From assembly GCA_009838735.1 (NCBI GenBank), contig VXQZ01000007.1, positions 27,618 to 91,617 of the forward strand: a stretch of 64,000 nt of DNA, given 5' to 3'. The stretch is from Chloroflexota bacterium. Its GTDB lineage: Bacteria; Chloroflexota; Dehalococcoidia; Bin125. Under the pieces are notes generated by a model. The model had not been told where the DNA came from and did no database searches. It was given only the letters and a program-made list of their open reading frames with translations. Shown here piece by piece: positions 54,579 through 63,971 of the stretch (positions are counted from its first letter, which is position 1; each line of letters starts with the position of its first letter). The position numbers and the translations under genes were made by a program.

Positions 54579-55790
54579 ATGACACGTAGCACGACCGAAG
54601 ACGGCCCAACCCCGATCGCCCTGGCGCCGGAGCCGGATCGCGACACACAGGAACCGCTGCCCATGACCACCAGCAACGAACCACCCCCTGCCGTAACCGA
54701 ACTGCTCGGTGACATGGAGCGCCGTTTCGGCGAAGGCGCGCTCATGCGGCTCGGCGACGCCGGCACGCGTCTGACTGTTGACGGCATCCCGACCGGCGCC
54801 CTGTCGCTGGACGTTGCGCTCGGCATCGGCGGGCTGCCGCGCGGCCGGATCGTTGAAATCTACGGGCCGGAGTCGGCCGGAAAATCGACCGTTGCGCAGC
54901 ATGTGATCGCCGAAGCCCAGCGACTGGGCGGGCAGGCCGCCTACGTCGATGTTGAACACGCGCTGGACCCTGAGTTCGCCTCCAGGCTCGGCATTGACAT
55001 TTCGCAGCTGCTGATCGCCCAACCCGATACGGGTGAGCAGGCGCTCGAGATCGCCGAGGCGCTGGTCCGCAGCAACGCCATCGACGTCGTCGTGGTCGAC
55101 TCGGTCGCGGCGCTGGTGCCGCGAGCGGAGATTGAGGGCGAAATGGGCGACGTCCAGGTCGGCCTGCAGGCGCGCTTGATGTCTCAGGCCCTGCGCAAAC
55201 TGACCGGGGTCGTTTCGCGTTCGAAAACCGTCCTGATCTTCATCAATCAGCTGCGCGAGAAGGTCGGGATCGTCTTCGGTAACCCCGAAACCACGCCCGG
55301 TGGACGCGCCCTCAAGTTCTACTCGTCAGTCCGCATCGAACTGCGCCGAGCGGAAACGCTTAAGGACGGTCAGCTGGTGATTGGTTCCCGTGTCAAGGCC
55401 AAGGTCGTCAAGAACAAAGTCGCGCCGCCGTTCCGGACGGCCGAATTCGACTTGATGTTCACGGCCAGCGAATACGGCATCTCCAAGACCGGCTGCCTGA
55501 TCGATCTGGGCGTCGAGGCTGCACCCGGCGCTCCGACCAGTTCGCCCACGGTGATCAAGAAGCAGGGCACGTTCTACTCCTACGGAGAGACTCGTCTGGG
55601 CCAGGGACGCGAACGGACCAAGGCGTTCCTGCGCGAGCATTCCGACATGGCAATGGAGATCGAATCTCGGATTCGCGAAGAACGCGGCCTGCCGGCGGCT
55701 GTCTCGCTCCTCGCCGAGGAAGGCGCCGGCGAACCGACGCCCATCGCCAAGCCTCCGCCGAAGAAGAAGGGCCGCGCCCGGGCCAGCTAG
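54579..55790 (+). CDS. recA: Recombinase RecA
   Basis: RecA promotes homologous pairing and LexA cleavage. The 403-residue protein has the Walker A variant GPESAGKST (usual GPESSGKTT), [30 protein letters not shown], loop 2 region [21 protein letters not shown] and a KK-rich C-terminal tail. The first 28 residues are a low-complexity extension. A second ATG at 54663 would give a normal N-terminus. recX follows 38 bases later. Confidence 0.97.
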   Translation: MTRSTTEDGPTPIALAPEPDRDTQEPLPMTTSNEPPPAVTELLGDMERRFGEGALMRLGDAGTRLTVDGIPTGALSLDVALGIGGLPRGRIVEIYGPESAGKSTVAQHVIAEAQRLGGQAAYVDVEHALDPEFASRLGIDISQLLIAQPDTGEQALEIAEALVRSNAIDVVVVDSVAALVPRAEIEGEMGDVQVGLQARLMSQALRKLTGVVSRSKTVLIFINQLREKVGIVFGNPETTPGGRALKFYSSVRIELRRAETLKDGQLVIGSRVKAKVVKNKVAPPFRTAEFDLMFTASEYGISKTGCLIDLGVEAAPGAPTSSPTVIKKQGTFYSYGETRLGQGRERTKAFLREHSDMAMEIESRIREERGLPAAVSLLAEEGAGEPTPIAKPPPKKKGRARAS

Positions 55791-55828
55791 CCAACGTCAC
55801 ACTCGCGCTGTCTGGGAGAGGCTGCCAC

Positions 55829-56344
55829 GTGCCTGCCATCCTGTCCGTTCGGCCAACCGGCTCCATATCAACGGTCAACTTCGACGACGGCACGTCTATC
55901 CGCTGTACGCGCGACTTCATCCGTCGATCGAACATCTCCCGCGGACAGGAGATCGATCCGGTGTTCGTCGATCGGCTGCGCGACTCGGCGGCGTCCGATC
56001 TCGCGCGCGTTCAGGCTGAACGGCTCAATCAACGTGGCCGCCTCAGCCGAAGAGAAATCGCTGTACGAATGCAGCAAGCCGGGATTCAGGAACCGCACAT
56101 CGGCACAGCGCTGACCGAGCTGGTAGAGCGTGGTGAACTGGTTGACTATCGCGTCGCGTTGGCGTCAACCCGACGAAACCTGAGCAGGGAACTGAGCCGG
56201 AATCCCGATTTGACCTGGTCACGGTTCCGCAGCACGCACGGGCGACGACTAGCGCTACGTGGTTTCGGCGCCCGTGATTCAGCCCAGGCTCTGAAGCAGG
56301 CGTGGACAGAACTGACAGAGGCCTCACTGGCGCGCGGTCGCTGA
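55829..56344 (+). CDS. recX: Regulatory protein RecX
   Basis: RecX binds RecA filaments and limits recombination. The 171-residue helical protein is divergent but has the repeated three-helix units, with LNQRGRLSRREIAVRMQQAGIQEPHIGTALTELVERGELVDY as the best-kept section (position 75-115). Position directly after recA supports the call. GTG start at 55829 with GGGAGAGG upstream. Confidence 0.85.
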   Translation: MPAILSVRPTGSISTVNFDDGTSIRCTRDFIRRSNISRGQEIDPVFVDRLRDSAASDLARVQAERLNQRGRLSRREIAVRMQQAGIQEPHIGTALTELVERGELVDYRVALASTRRNLSRELSRNPDLTWSRFRSTHGRRLALRGFGARDSAQALKQAWTELTEASLARGR

Positions 56345-56478
56345 GCCGCGTACCCTGCTAGGTAGAGAACACCCGAAGGCCACTCGCTGACTTGGAACCC
56401 GGCGACAAGGCAGAGCGAACCAAACAACCACGGCAGGCAATGCACGAGCAATGCCAATTCAATTGAGTCGAGGACACT

Positions 56479-57969
56479 ATGTGGGGAGCCCTGATGAGGC
56501 TCCTGCGCGGCGGGCCCGATCCCCGAGACGAGGCCACGCTCGAAGCCGAACGCATCATTCAACAGGCCCAGGAACGGGCCGAACGAGAGGCGCGTGATCG
56601 GCTAGAAGAAGCGCGGGAGCGAGCGCAAGCGGAACGAGACGAAATTCTGGCCGACGCCCGAGAGGCGCGGGCCGATCTACAACGAGCCGAAGATCGGCTC
56701 GACCGGCGCGAATCCTCCCTTGAGGATCGTGTCAAGTCGTTGGACCAGCGTGACTCGAAGCTCAATCGAGAACGCCAGCAATTGGACCAGCGAAGCTCGG
56801 ACCTCGACAAGCTCGAGGCCGAGCACGACCAGCGGCTGCAAGAGGTCTCGAATCTCACCCGAGAAGAGGCTCGCGCGGTGATCTTTGAACAGGTCGAGCG
56901 CGAGGTCGCCGACGAGTCGGGCCGACTCGTCCGTGAAGCCGAGCAGAAGGCCAAGGACGAGGCGGAAGCGCGTGCGCGGAAGATTGTCGCAACGGCAATC
57001 CAGCGTGTCGCATCCGAGGTCACGACCGAATCCACCGTTTCGGTCGTGCAGATTCCGTCCGATGAGATGAAGGGCCGAATCATCGGCCGCGAAGGCCGCA
57101 ACATTCGGGCGCTGGAGTCGGCCCTTGGTTGCGACCTGATCATTGACGACACTCCCGATGTGGTCACAGTTTCGGGCTTCGATCCGGTTCGCCGCGAGGT
57201 CGGCCGGATGTCGCTGAGCCGGTTGGTTTCCGACGGTCGGATTCATCCCACCCGGATCGAGGAAACCGTCGCCAAGGCGCAACGCGACGTCGACCGCATC
57301 ATTCGCGACGCGGGAGAAGAGGCCGCAATCGAGGCTCACTGCAGCGGATTGCCGCGGGAGATGTTGGATATCTTCGGCCGGCTGCGCTTCCGCACCAGCT
57401 ATGGCCAGAACCAACTCCGCCACGCGGTTGAGACGGCTCACATTGGCGCGATGATTGCCCAGGAAATCCACGCGGACGTCGAAATCACGCGCCGCGGATC
57501 GCTGCTGCATGACGTCGGCAAGGCGATCGATCACGAGGTCGAAGGCACGCACGCCATCATCGGCGGTGACCTGGCGCGTCGATTCAAGATGTCCGAGGAG
57601 ATCGCCCACTGCATCGAGGCGCACCACGACGAAGTCGAACTGCGAACCGTCGAGGCGATCATCGTGCAGATGGCCGACGCCATATCCGGCGGACGACCGG
57701 GTGCGCGGCGCGAGTCGGTGGAGCGCTACATCGAGCGTCTGCGATCGCTCGAAGACATCGCCACGTCCTTCGAGGGTGTGGGTCAGGCCTATGCAATCCA
57801 GGCCGGTCGCGAGGTGCGCGTCGTCGTCGACCCGCGGGAAATCGACGACCTCGGCGCCATGAGGCTGGCGCGGGACATCTCGAAACAGATCGAGGAATCG
57901 CTGCAGTATCCCGGCCAGATTCGTGTGACCGTCCTGCGCGAGACCCGTGCCGCGGAGTACGCGCGCTAG
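56479..57969 (+). CDS. rny: Ribonuclease Y
   Basis: RNase Y is the endoribonuclease that starts mRNA decay in many bacteria without RNase E. The 496-residue protein has a long charged coiled coil (about 20-180), a KH domain (IIGREGRNIRALESALGCDLIIDDTP) near 195-225, and an HD domain with LLHDVGKAIDHEVEGTHA and CIEAHHDEVE. The usual N-terminal membrane helix is missing. The protein starts MWGALMRLLRGGPDP, and an in-frame stop lies upstream. This form would be soluble unless it is recruited by a partner. Confidence 0.95.
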   Translation: MWGALMRLLRGGPDPRDEATLEAERIIQQAQERAEREARDRLEEARERAQAERDEILADAREARADLQRAEDRLDRRESSLEDRVKSLDQRDSKLNRERQQLDQRSSDLDKLEAEHDQRLQEVSNLTREEARAVIFEQVEREVADESGRLVREAEQKAKDEAEARARKIVATAIQRVASEVTTESTVSVVQIPSDEMKGRIIGREGRNIRALESALGCDLIIDDTPDVVTVSGFDPVRREVGRMSLSRLVSDGRIHPTRIEETVAKAQRDVDRIIRDAGEEAAIEAHCSGLPREMLDIFGRLRFRTSYGQNQLRHAVETAHIGAMIAQEIHADVEITRRGSLLHDVGKAIDHEVEGTHAIIGGDLARRFKMSEEIAHCIEAHHDEVELRTVEAIIVQMADAISGGRPGARRESVERYIERLRSLEDIATSFEGVGQAYAIQAGREVRVVVDPREIDDLGAMRLARDISKQIEESLQYPGQIRVTVLRETRAAEYAR

Positions 57970-57984
57970 AACCATACGAGCCGA

Positions 57985-58821
57985 ATGGCGCGCCTCGACC
58001 TGCACCTGCACAGCACTTGCTCCGACGGGACAAAGCCTCCCGAATGGGTCGTGCGGCAGGCCGCAGCGAACGGCGCCGAACTGATCGCTCTGACCGATCA
58101 CGACACACTTGCCGGCGTGAAGGACGCCCAGAGCGCCGGCCAGCGATGGGGCATCGAGGTTGTTGGCGGCGTAGAAATCGGCGTCCACGATCCCGACCTG
58201 GGCGAACTGCACGTCCTGGGATATTTCGCCCCGGGCGCAGCGCTCCACGAGCTCGAACAACAACTCCGCGCGTATCAAGATGAACGCGAGACCCGCGCCA
58301 GACGGACTGTCGAGCGACTGAGTCAACTGGGTGCTCCGCTCGACTACGAAACGGTGACCCGCATCGCGGACGGCGCCTCGGTTGGGCGACCGCACATCGC
58401 CCGAGCCCTGGTCGAGGCCGGACACGTTGAGTCGGTGCAGGAGGCGTTCGATCGCTTTCTGCGCAATGACGGACCGGCGTTCGTGCCGCGAACGCTGCTC
58501 AGCCTGTCTGACTCGGTGGACATGATCCACAGGAATGGGGGATTCTCCTCGTTGGCGCATCCGACCCGATATGGCGATCCGCTTGCGGCCACAGCTGCCT
58601 TCGCTGCCGCGGGCGGCAATGGGCTTGAGATCTACTACCGCAACGACTCACCCGACGAAATCGCGAATGGCGAGCAGCAGGCGCAGCGACTGGGCCTGAT
58701 TCCAACCGTGGGCTCCGACTTTCATGGACTACATCCAGGTGAGCTTCAACCGGGCACGATTCCGATGCCCGACCACCAGTCCGCGCGCCTCATGCAGCTC
58801 CTGAAGGACCTCTCGCCATGA
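57985..58821 (+). CDS. PHP-domain phosphoesterase (RNase AM/YciV-like)
   Basis: A 278-residue PHP-domain metal-dependent phosphoesterase. Metal-binding motifs are [11 protein letters not shown] near the N-terminus, [19 protein letters not shown] and GSDFHG. The closest known activities are 3',5'-nucleotide bisphosphatase and 5'-end RNA exonuclease (YciV/RNase AM). Its position 15 bases after RNase Y makes an RNA-turnover role plausible. It overlaps fabZ by 4 bases. Confidence 0.88.
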   Translation: MARLDLHLHSTCSDGTKPPEWVVRQAAANGAELIALTDHDTLAGVKDAQSAGQRWGIEVVGGVEIGVHDPDLGELHVLGYFAPGAALHELEQQLRAYQDERETRARRTVERLSQLGAPLDYETVTRIADGASVGRPHIARALVEAGHVESVQEAFDRFLRNDGPAFVPRTLLSLSDSVDMIHRNGGFSSLAHPTRYGDPLAATAAFAAAGGNGLEIYYRNDSPDEIANGEQQAQRLGLIPTVGSDFHGLHPGELQPGTIPMPDHQSARLMQLLKDLSP

Positions 58822-59270
58822 CCGACCTGCAACTGCCGCTTGACGTGCGAGCGATTCAACAGATCATCCCGCATCGATTCCCAATCCTGCTGGTTGACCG
58901 AATCGTCGAGCTGGAACCCGGTCAGCGCGCCGTCGGACTGAAGAATGTATCGACGAACGAGTGGTTCTTCGAAGGCCACTTCCCCGGCAACCCGATCATG
59001 CCGGGCGTACTGATCATCGAGGCGCTGGCCCAGACCGGCGCCGTTGCAGCGCTGTCGGCAGAGGAGTTCGCCGGCAAGCTGGGACTGTTCGCCGGTATCG
59101 ACGGCGTCCGCTTTCGCCGGCAGGTGGTGCCGGGCGACCAGCTCAGGCTCGAGGTGGAGATGGAGCGGCTGCGCCGCGGCATCGGGCGAGCGGCCGCGAC
59201 GGCGACCGTTGACGGTGAGACGGCAGCGGAGGGCCGGCTGACGTTTGCGCTTGTCGATCCGCCTGAGTGA
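58818..59270 (+). CDS. fabZ: 3-hydroxyacyl-[acyl-carrier-protein] dehydratase FabZ
   Basis: FabZ dehydrates 3-hydroxyacyl-ACP in fatty acid synthesis. The 150-residue hotdog-fold protein has [20 protein letters not shown], the catalytic His in [23 protein letters not shown], with Glu in the same helix, and [19 protein letters not shown]. Coupled to the PHP gene by overlap, an unusual partner. Confidence 0.95.
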   Translation: MTDLQLPLDVRAIQQIIPHRFPILLVDRIVELEPGQRAVGLKNVSTNEWFFEGHFPGNPIMPGVLIIEALAQTGAVAALSAEEFAGKLGLFAGIDGVRFRRQVVPGDQLRLEVEMERLRRGIGRAAATATVDGETAAEGRLTFALVDPPE

Positions 59271-59274
59271 TCGT

Positions 59275-59652
59275 TTAGAACGTAACTGCCGCCCAGAGCG
59301 CCAGGACCAGTCCGACACTGGCAACGGCCGTGATGGCGACCCAGCGCAGGTCTCCGCGCACGTAGTGGAAATCGTGCATCGCGGCGGCGGCGCGAGCTCG
59401 ACGATCGCGTCGTTCAACGGCTCCGACGGCGCCGTCTCGTGGACCTCCGGCGGTTCGCCCGGCACGCGATCCCAATCGAGTCGGTTGCTGGATGTTGCCG
59501 CTGATCGACGCGCCGGCAGGGGCGTTGGCGGCGCCGGCCTGGGCGGTCGGCAGCCGGTCGTCTCGACCGCGCTGGCCGCGCCGGCCCTGCGGGCGGGCCG
59601 CTCGCTGAGCCCGGTTCGAGCCGCCTCGTCCTCGTCGTGATCCGCGTGCCAT
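59275..59652 (-). CDS. Small tail-anchored membrane protein, unknown function
   Basis: A 125-residue protein with a basic, Arg/Gly/Gln-rich disordered N-terminal two-thirds and one C-terminal hydrophobic helix ([22 protein letters not shown]). GGAGG lies 7 bases before the ATG at 59652, which supports real translation. I do not recognise a family. It may be an RNA- or membrane-linked accessory protein. It converges on fabZ with a 4-base gap. Confidence 0.6.
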   Translation of the reverse strand: MARGSRRGRGGSNRAQRAARPQGRRGQRGRDDRLPTAQAGAANAPAGASISGNIQQPTRLGSRAGRTAGGPRDGAVGAVERRDRRARAAAAMHDFHYVRGDLRWVAITAVASVGLVLALWAAVTF

Positions 59653-59728
59653 CTGCAACCTCCGACGCTGTGGTTACACGTTACGCGGTGTTGCCGAACT
59701 CCACCAGTCGGCGTAAGATGTCGCCTAC

Positions 59729-59805
59729 GGCCCCGTGGTGTAGCGGCCTAACACGCCACCCTGTCAAGGTGGAGACCGGCGGTTCGAATCCGCTCGGGGT
59801 CGCCA
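59729..59805 (+). tRNA. tRNA-Asp (anticodon GTC)
   Basis: The cloverleaf is complete. The 7-base acceptor stem is GGCCCCG pairing with CGGGGTC. The D-arm is present, the anticodon stem is CCACC/GGTGG with loop CTGTCAA giving anticodon GTC, and the T-arm is GCGG/CCGC around TTCGAAT. Discriminator base G and an encoded CCA end follow. GTC reads both Asp codons. Confidence 0.97.
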
Positions 59806-59832
59806 CCACAACCCTCTGGCTCTGGACTCCTG

Positions 59833-62800
59833 TTACCACGTGTCGATGTACGGGCGTTTCTTTCCCGTTCTCGTTGGCGTTGGTGGCAGACGATTCAGCC
59901 CGTTGACGATCCAGGTCCTGGTTTCGGCGGGATCGATTACGTCGTCGAGGCCGCCGCCGGCGGCGGCATTGACGGCCTTGGCGTTGTCGTAGGCTCGCTC
60001 AACCATGTGCTCGTAGGTTTCGATCCGCTCGTCTGCATCCTCGATCGCGATCAGTTCCTTGCGGTATCCGAGCTTGACCGAGCCCTCGATGTTCATCCCG
60101 GCGAACTCCGCCGTTGGCCAGGCGACGGTGAAGAATCCGACCAGGGCGCTCGCGCCGCACATGGCCTGGACTCCGAGTCCGTAGGCCTTGCGCACCACGA
60201 CGCCGAAGAGCGGCACGCTGAGGTTGGCGCCGGTGTTGAACATGCGGGCGCAGTGGCGGACCAGCGCTGTCGCCTCAACGTCGGGTCCGACCATCATGCC
60301 CGGGCAGTCCATCAGGCTGAGCACCGGGATGTCGAAGGCGTCGCAGAGCTGGAGGAAGCGCGCGCCCTTGTCGGAGCCGTCGGAGTCGATTGCGCCGGCC
60401 AGATGATGCGGATTGTTGGCGATCACGCCGATGGGATGTCCTTCGACGCGGATGAACGCGGTGATGATGCCGATGCCGAACTTTTCCCTGATCTCGAGCA
60501 CCGAACCTTCGTCGGCGATTGTGTGGATGATCTCCTTCATGTCGTAGAGACGCAGGCGGTTTTCGGGCACGATGTGCCGCAGCCGGCGCTGGTCGGGCGC
60601 GGTCCATTCCTTGATCGGCCCCTGGAAGTAGCTGAGGTACTGCTTGGCGACCTCGGTCGCCTCTTCCTCGTCCTTGCAAAGGATGTCGACGACGCCGTTG
60701 GGCACCTGGAACGACATCGGTCCGACCTCTTCGGGCGTGTAGATGCCGAGTCCGCCGCCCTCGATCATCGCCGGGCCGCCCATTGCCACGGTCGAGCCCT
60801 CGGTGGCGATGATCACGTCGCAACAGGCGAGCAATGCAGTATTGCCTGCGAAACAGCGACCATTTGTTACTCCAACCAGGGGAACCTGTCCGCTGAGCTT
60901 CGAGAACTGGGTGAAGGTGTAGGTGTCAAAGGCGACGCCGGGACCGGTGCGGTCGTCGCCGGGGCGTCCGCCGCCGCCCTCGGTGTAGAAGACGATGGGG
61001 AAGTTGAAGCGGCGCGCCATCTCGAACATGCGATCCTGCTTGTAGTGGTTGCGGCCGCCCTGAGTGCCGGCGAGCACCGTGTAGTCGTAGTGGACGACGA
61101 TGGCGCGGGCGTCGCGTTCGTCGTCGAACAGGTCGCGGTTGATCGTTGCCGTGCCGGCGAGCAAGCCGTCGTTGGGCGTGTTCTCGCGGAGCTGCTCGTC
61201 CGTGTTGCGCTGATGCTGACGGGCGACGATGAGGGGCCAGTACTCCTGGAACGAGCCGTCGTCGACGAGTTGCTCGATGTTCTCGCGCGGCATCCGGTAA
61301 CCCCGGCCGCGGCGCTTGGCGACCGCCACCGGACGATTCTCGTCGTAGGTGTAGGCGTGGCGGTCGTAGTTCTCCTGCAGGTCAGGGCGGATGAAGTCGG
61401 GATCGATCAACTCGCCGCCGCCAATGGCTTCGACCGAGACCTCCGCTTCGAGGATGAAGACCAACGGGAACCCCTCGCGGATCACGTCGCCGATTGCGCA
61501 GGCCAGCGCCTTGACGATCCCGTCGCGGTCGGCCTGGATCACGTGCTCCATCTTCATCGCTTCCATTGCGACGAGGTCCTGACCCTTGCGGACTTCCTGC
61601 CCCTCTTCAACCATGATCGAGACGATCGTGCCCTGGATCGGGGCGGGCAGTCCAATTGAGCCTTCCGGTCCGGTCAGGTCGGGCGCCTCTTCCTCGATGA
61701 CCTGAAGCGACTGCTCCTGTTTCACTCGCTGGTCGTGCTGGAACAGCGCCAGCGGGTCGCGGGAGTCGACGCGCGCGCCGGCGAAACCGGTATCGATGGC
61801 AGGCGCTTCCGTGGAGAGATACCGAATCCGCTGAGCGCCGTTGGTTGCGGCCAGTTCGGCCATCTGCTCGTCGACCCAACGGGTATGCACGCGCCCCTCG
61901 GCCAGATCCTCGTGCTCCAGCACGTTCGTCAGGAAGGGGATGTTGGATGCGACGCCTTCAATCCGGAACTCGGACAGGGCCCGCAGCGATCGCGTCAACG
62001 CATCTTCGAAGTTCGGCGTGGGCGAATGGGCAATGACTTTGGCGAGCAGCGAGTCGAACGCCGTGGACGTCTGGTAGCCGACGTAGCCAAAGCCGTCGGT
62101 GCGGACTCCCGGACCGGAGGGCGCTTCGTAGGCCTTGAGCGTCCCCGAGGCCGGACGCACTGAGCCGTCCGCCGTGAGCGTCTCCATGTTGACGCGGGTC
62201 TGGATTGCGTAGCCGCGAGGTCGCAGCCAGGACGGATCGTCGAGCCCGAGGTCGGCGATCGTCGAGCCCTGGGCAGCCCGAAGCTGCGACTGAACCAGAT
62301 CAACACCGGTGACCTGCTCGGTGACGGTGTGTTCGACCTGCAGCCGGGCGTTGGCCTCGAGGAAATAGAAGCGGTCGCCGGAGCCTTCGGAGGCGTCGAG
62401 CAGAAACTCGAAGGTGCCCAGCGAGGAGTAACCGACGTCCCGCGCGATGCGGACGGCCGCCTCGAGGATCGCTTCACGGGTCTCTGCCGCCAGGTGGGGG
62501 GCGGGGGCGATTTCAACGATCTTCTGGAACCGGCGCTGGACCGAGCATTCGCGTTCCCAGAGGTGACCGACGCCGCCATGCAGATCGCCGATGACCTGAA
62601 CCTCGATGTGCCGGGCGCGAGGAATCAGCTGCTCCACGTAGAGCGCGCCGGAGCCGAACGCCATTTGCGCTTCCGAGACGCAGCGTTCCCAGGCGGCTTC
62701 GAGTTCGTTGATGTCGGTGACTGCCCGCGAGCCTCGGCCTCCGCCTCCGGCGACCGCCTTGAGCATGATCGCGGAATCGTCGCCCAGCGATTCAAAGAAC

Positions 62801-63246
62801 TCCATCGCGTCGGACAAGTTGACTGCTTCGTCTGAACCCTCAATGACCGGAACGCCGGCCTCGCGAGCCGCCTGTCGTGCGCGCACCTTGTCACCGAACA
62901 GGTCGAGCAGGTGCGGGGTGGGGCCAACGAACGTGATGCCGGCGTCGCGGCAGGCGCGAGCGAACTCGGCGGACTCGGCGAGGAAGCCGTAGCCGGGGTG
63001 GACGGCGTCGCAGCCGGAGTCGTTGGCGGCCTGGATCAGACCGTCAATGTTGAGGTACGCCGGGACGCCCAGCCCGTCGAGCGCGACGGCTTCGTCGGCC
63101 GCGTGGACGTGCAACGACTTCGCGTCGTCCTGGGAGTGCACCGCCACGGTCGCGATGCCGAGGTCGGACGCTGCGCGCGCAACACGGATGGCGATTTCGC
63201 CACGATTGGCGATCAGTAGTTTCGACACAGACCCACTGGGCGGCAT
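59833..63246 (-). CDS. Single-chain biotin-dependent acyl-CoA carboxylase
   Basis: A 1,137-residue fusion of all three functional units of a biotin-dependent acyl-CoA carboxylase. Residues 1-450 are biotin carboxylase (ANRGEIAIRV, ATP-grasp GGGGRG, FLEANARLQVEHTVTE). Residues ~530-600 are the biotin carrier domain, with Lys565 in EAMKMEH. Residues ~640-1137 are fused carboxyltransferase halves, with VGVTNGRCFAGNTALL, YTEGGGGRPGDD and PIGVIANNPHHLAGAIDSDGSDKGARF. The architecture resembles the single-chain long-chain acyl-CoA carboxylases described from Mycobacterium avium and Rhodopseudomonas. Substrate (acetyl, propionyl or longer) is not certain. GGAG lies 6 bases before the ATG. Confidence 0.92.
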   Translation of the reverse strand: MPPSGSVSKLLIANRGEIAIRVARAASDLGIATVAVHSQDDAKSLHVHAADEAVALDGLGVPAYLNIDGLIQAANDSGCDAVHPGYGFLAESAEFARACRDAGITFVGPTPHLLDLFGDKVRARQAAREAGVPVIEGSDEAVNLSDAMEFFESLGDDSAIMLKAVAGGGGRGSRAVTDINELEAAWERCVSEAQMAFGSGALYVEQLIPRARHIEVQVIGDLHGGVGHLWERECSVQRRFQKIVEIAPAPHLAAETREAILEAAVRIARDVGYSSLGTFEFLLDASEGSGDRFYFLEANARLQVEHTVTEQVTGVDLVQSQLRAAQGSTIADLGLDDPSWLRPRGYAIQTRVNMETLTADGSVRPASGTLKAYEAPSGPGVRTDGFGYVGYQTSTAFDSLLAKVIAHSPTPNFEDALTRSLRALSEFRIEGVASNIPFLTNVLEHEDLAEGRVHTRWVDEQMAELAATNGAQRIRYLSTEAPAIDTGFAGARVDSRDPLALFQHDQRVKQEQSLQVIEEEAPDLTGPEGSIGLPAPIQGTIVSIMVEEGQEVRKGQDLVAMEAMKMEHVIQADRDGIVKALACAIGDVIREGFPLVFILEAEVSVEAIGGGELIDPDFIRPDLQENYDRHAYTYDENRPVAVAKRRGRGYRMPRENIEQLVDDGSFQEYWPLIVARQHQRNTDEQLRENTPNDGLLAGTATINRDLFDDERDARAIVVHYDYTVLAGTQGGRNHYKQDRMFEMARRFNFPIVFYTEGGGGRPGDDRTGPGVAFDTYTFTQFSKLSGQVPLVGVTNGRCFAGNTALLACCDVIIATEGSTVAMGGPAMIEGGGLGIYTPEEVGPMSFQVPNGVVDILCKDEEEATEVAKQYLSYFQGPIKEWTAPDQRRLRHIVPENRLRLYDMKEIIHTIADEGSVLEIREKFGIGIITAFIRVEGHPIGVIANNPHHLAGAIDSDGSDKGARFLQLCDAFDIPVLSLMDCPGMMVGPDVEATALVRHCARMFNTGANLSVPLFGVVVRKAYGLGVQAMCGASALVGFFTVAWPTAEFAGMNIEGSVKLGYRKELIAIEDADERIETYEHMVERAYDNAKAVNAAAGGGLDDVIDPAETRTWIVNGLNRLPPTPTRTGKKRPYIDTW

Positions 63247-63379
63247 ACGTCACTCCAACTTCAGTCGGGACAGGCGACGGGTGAACTCAATAGCTGAGGT
63301 CACGATATCAGTGGGTTGGGTGGGAACGGGGAGGCGCTGCGGGCCGTGGGTTGGGATTGCGCGTTGGTGCGAGAAGGGA

Positions 63380-63428
63380 GCCCCCTCTGACTGCGGCATC
63401 TCCCCCCGCGCAGCGAGGGGGAGAAAAG
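63380..63428. repeat. Palindromic repeat family B copy
   Basis: CCCCCTCTGACTGCGGCATC followed by CTCCCCCCGCGCAGCGAGGGGGAG, a hairpin with an 8-base stem. It lies in the intergenic region upstream of the carboxylase. On the minus strand it can be read as GEMPQSEG. Confidence 0.72.
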
Positions 63429-63470
63429 CACCAGGAGGCACGCAGGGGTGAAGTTGAAGGCCAACGCTGG

Positions 63471-63510
63471 CCCTCACCCCAACCCTCTCCCTCAGGGAGA
63501 GGGAGCCGGA
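63471..63510. repeat. Palindromic repeat family A copy
   Basis: CCCTCACCCCAACCCTCTCCC followed by TCAGGGAGAGGG, nearly identical to the copy at 31582-31621. It lies downstream of the hypothetical gene at 63528-63971 and upstream of the carboxylase. Confidence 0.75.
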
Positions 63511-63527
63511 GTGGAGGATTGCCGGGG

Positions 63528-63971
63528 TTATGGGGTGGTTGCGGTGGTTTGGGCGAGGAGGGCGTCTCTTTTTTCTATGAGGCGCAGGGCTTCTTGGCGT
63601 TGGGGGTGCCAGGGGTTGTGCTGGGGGTAGTCCTTGAGCCAGTCTCGGTGGCGGAGGGCGTCCTGGAGCTGTCGTTCGACCTCGTCGAGGGCTCGTTGGA
63701 GTTCGGGTGGGGGTGATTTGGGGTCCGGATCGGCTGAAGTGGCGTCCTGGGCTGGGTTTGGGGCGGATTTCTGTTCGGGTGTGTTCGGTTCTGTTCGGCT
63801 GGGATCGCTTGTTTGGGGTACGGAACTGGTCGCGGGTTGCGGGGAGCCCCCCTCTGCCTGCGGCATCTCCCCCCGCTCCGCGGGGGGAGAAAAGGGATCG
63901 CGGGCGTTGGTTTGCTCTTCAGGATTGGCTTGCGGAGGTTGCGCTGTCTGATCCCGGTCTGTTATAACCAT
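63528..63971 (-). CDS. Hypothetical protein with translated repeat and coiled-coil C-terminus
   Basis: A 147-residue protein I do not recognise. The first ~90 residues are Pro/Gln/Ser/Glu-rich and disordered. They include translated repeat family B (SPPAERGEMPQAEGGS). The last ~55 residues look like real folded coding sequence: ELQRALDEVERQLQDALRHR and a helix after NPWHPQRQEALRLIEKRDALLA, together a likely helical hairpin. The gene may have taken up the repeat by insertion. The ATG at 63971 has no good ribosome-binding site within the sequence available. Confidence 0.5.
   Translation of the reverse strand: MVITDRDQTAQPPQANPEEQTNARDPFSPPAERGEMPQAEGGSPQPATSSVPQTSDPSRTEPNTPEQKSAPNPAQDATSADPDPKSPPPELQRALDEVERQLQDALRHRDWLKDYPQHNPWHPQRQEALRLIEKRDALLAQTTATTP
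63845..63894. repeat. Palindromic repeat family B copy inside an open frame
   Basis: CCCCCCTCTGCCTGCGGCATC followed by CTCCCCCC, a short GC-rich loop and GGGGGGAG. It is embedded in phase in the hypothetical gene at 63528-63971 and encodes GEMPQAEG. Confidence 0.75.

Noticed and set aside
56677..58560. Minus-strand open frame across rny and the PHP gene
   Set aside because: No recognisable motif. Both plus-strand genes carry full catalytic motifs.
60007..61659. Plus-strand open frame across the carboxylase
   Set aside because: Antisense shadow of a 1,137-residue protein with complete active-site motifs.
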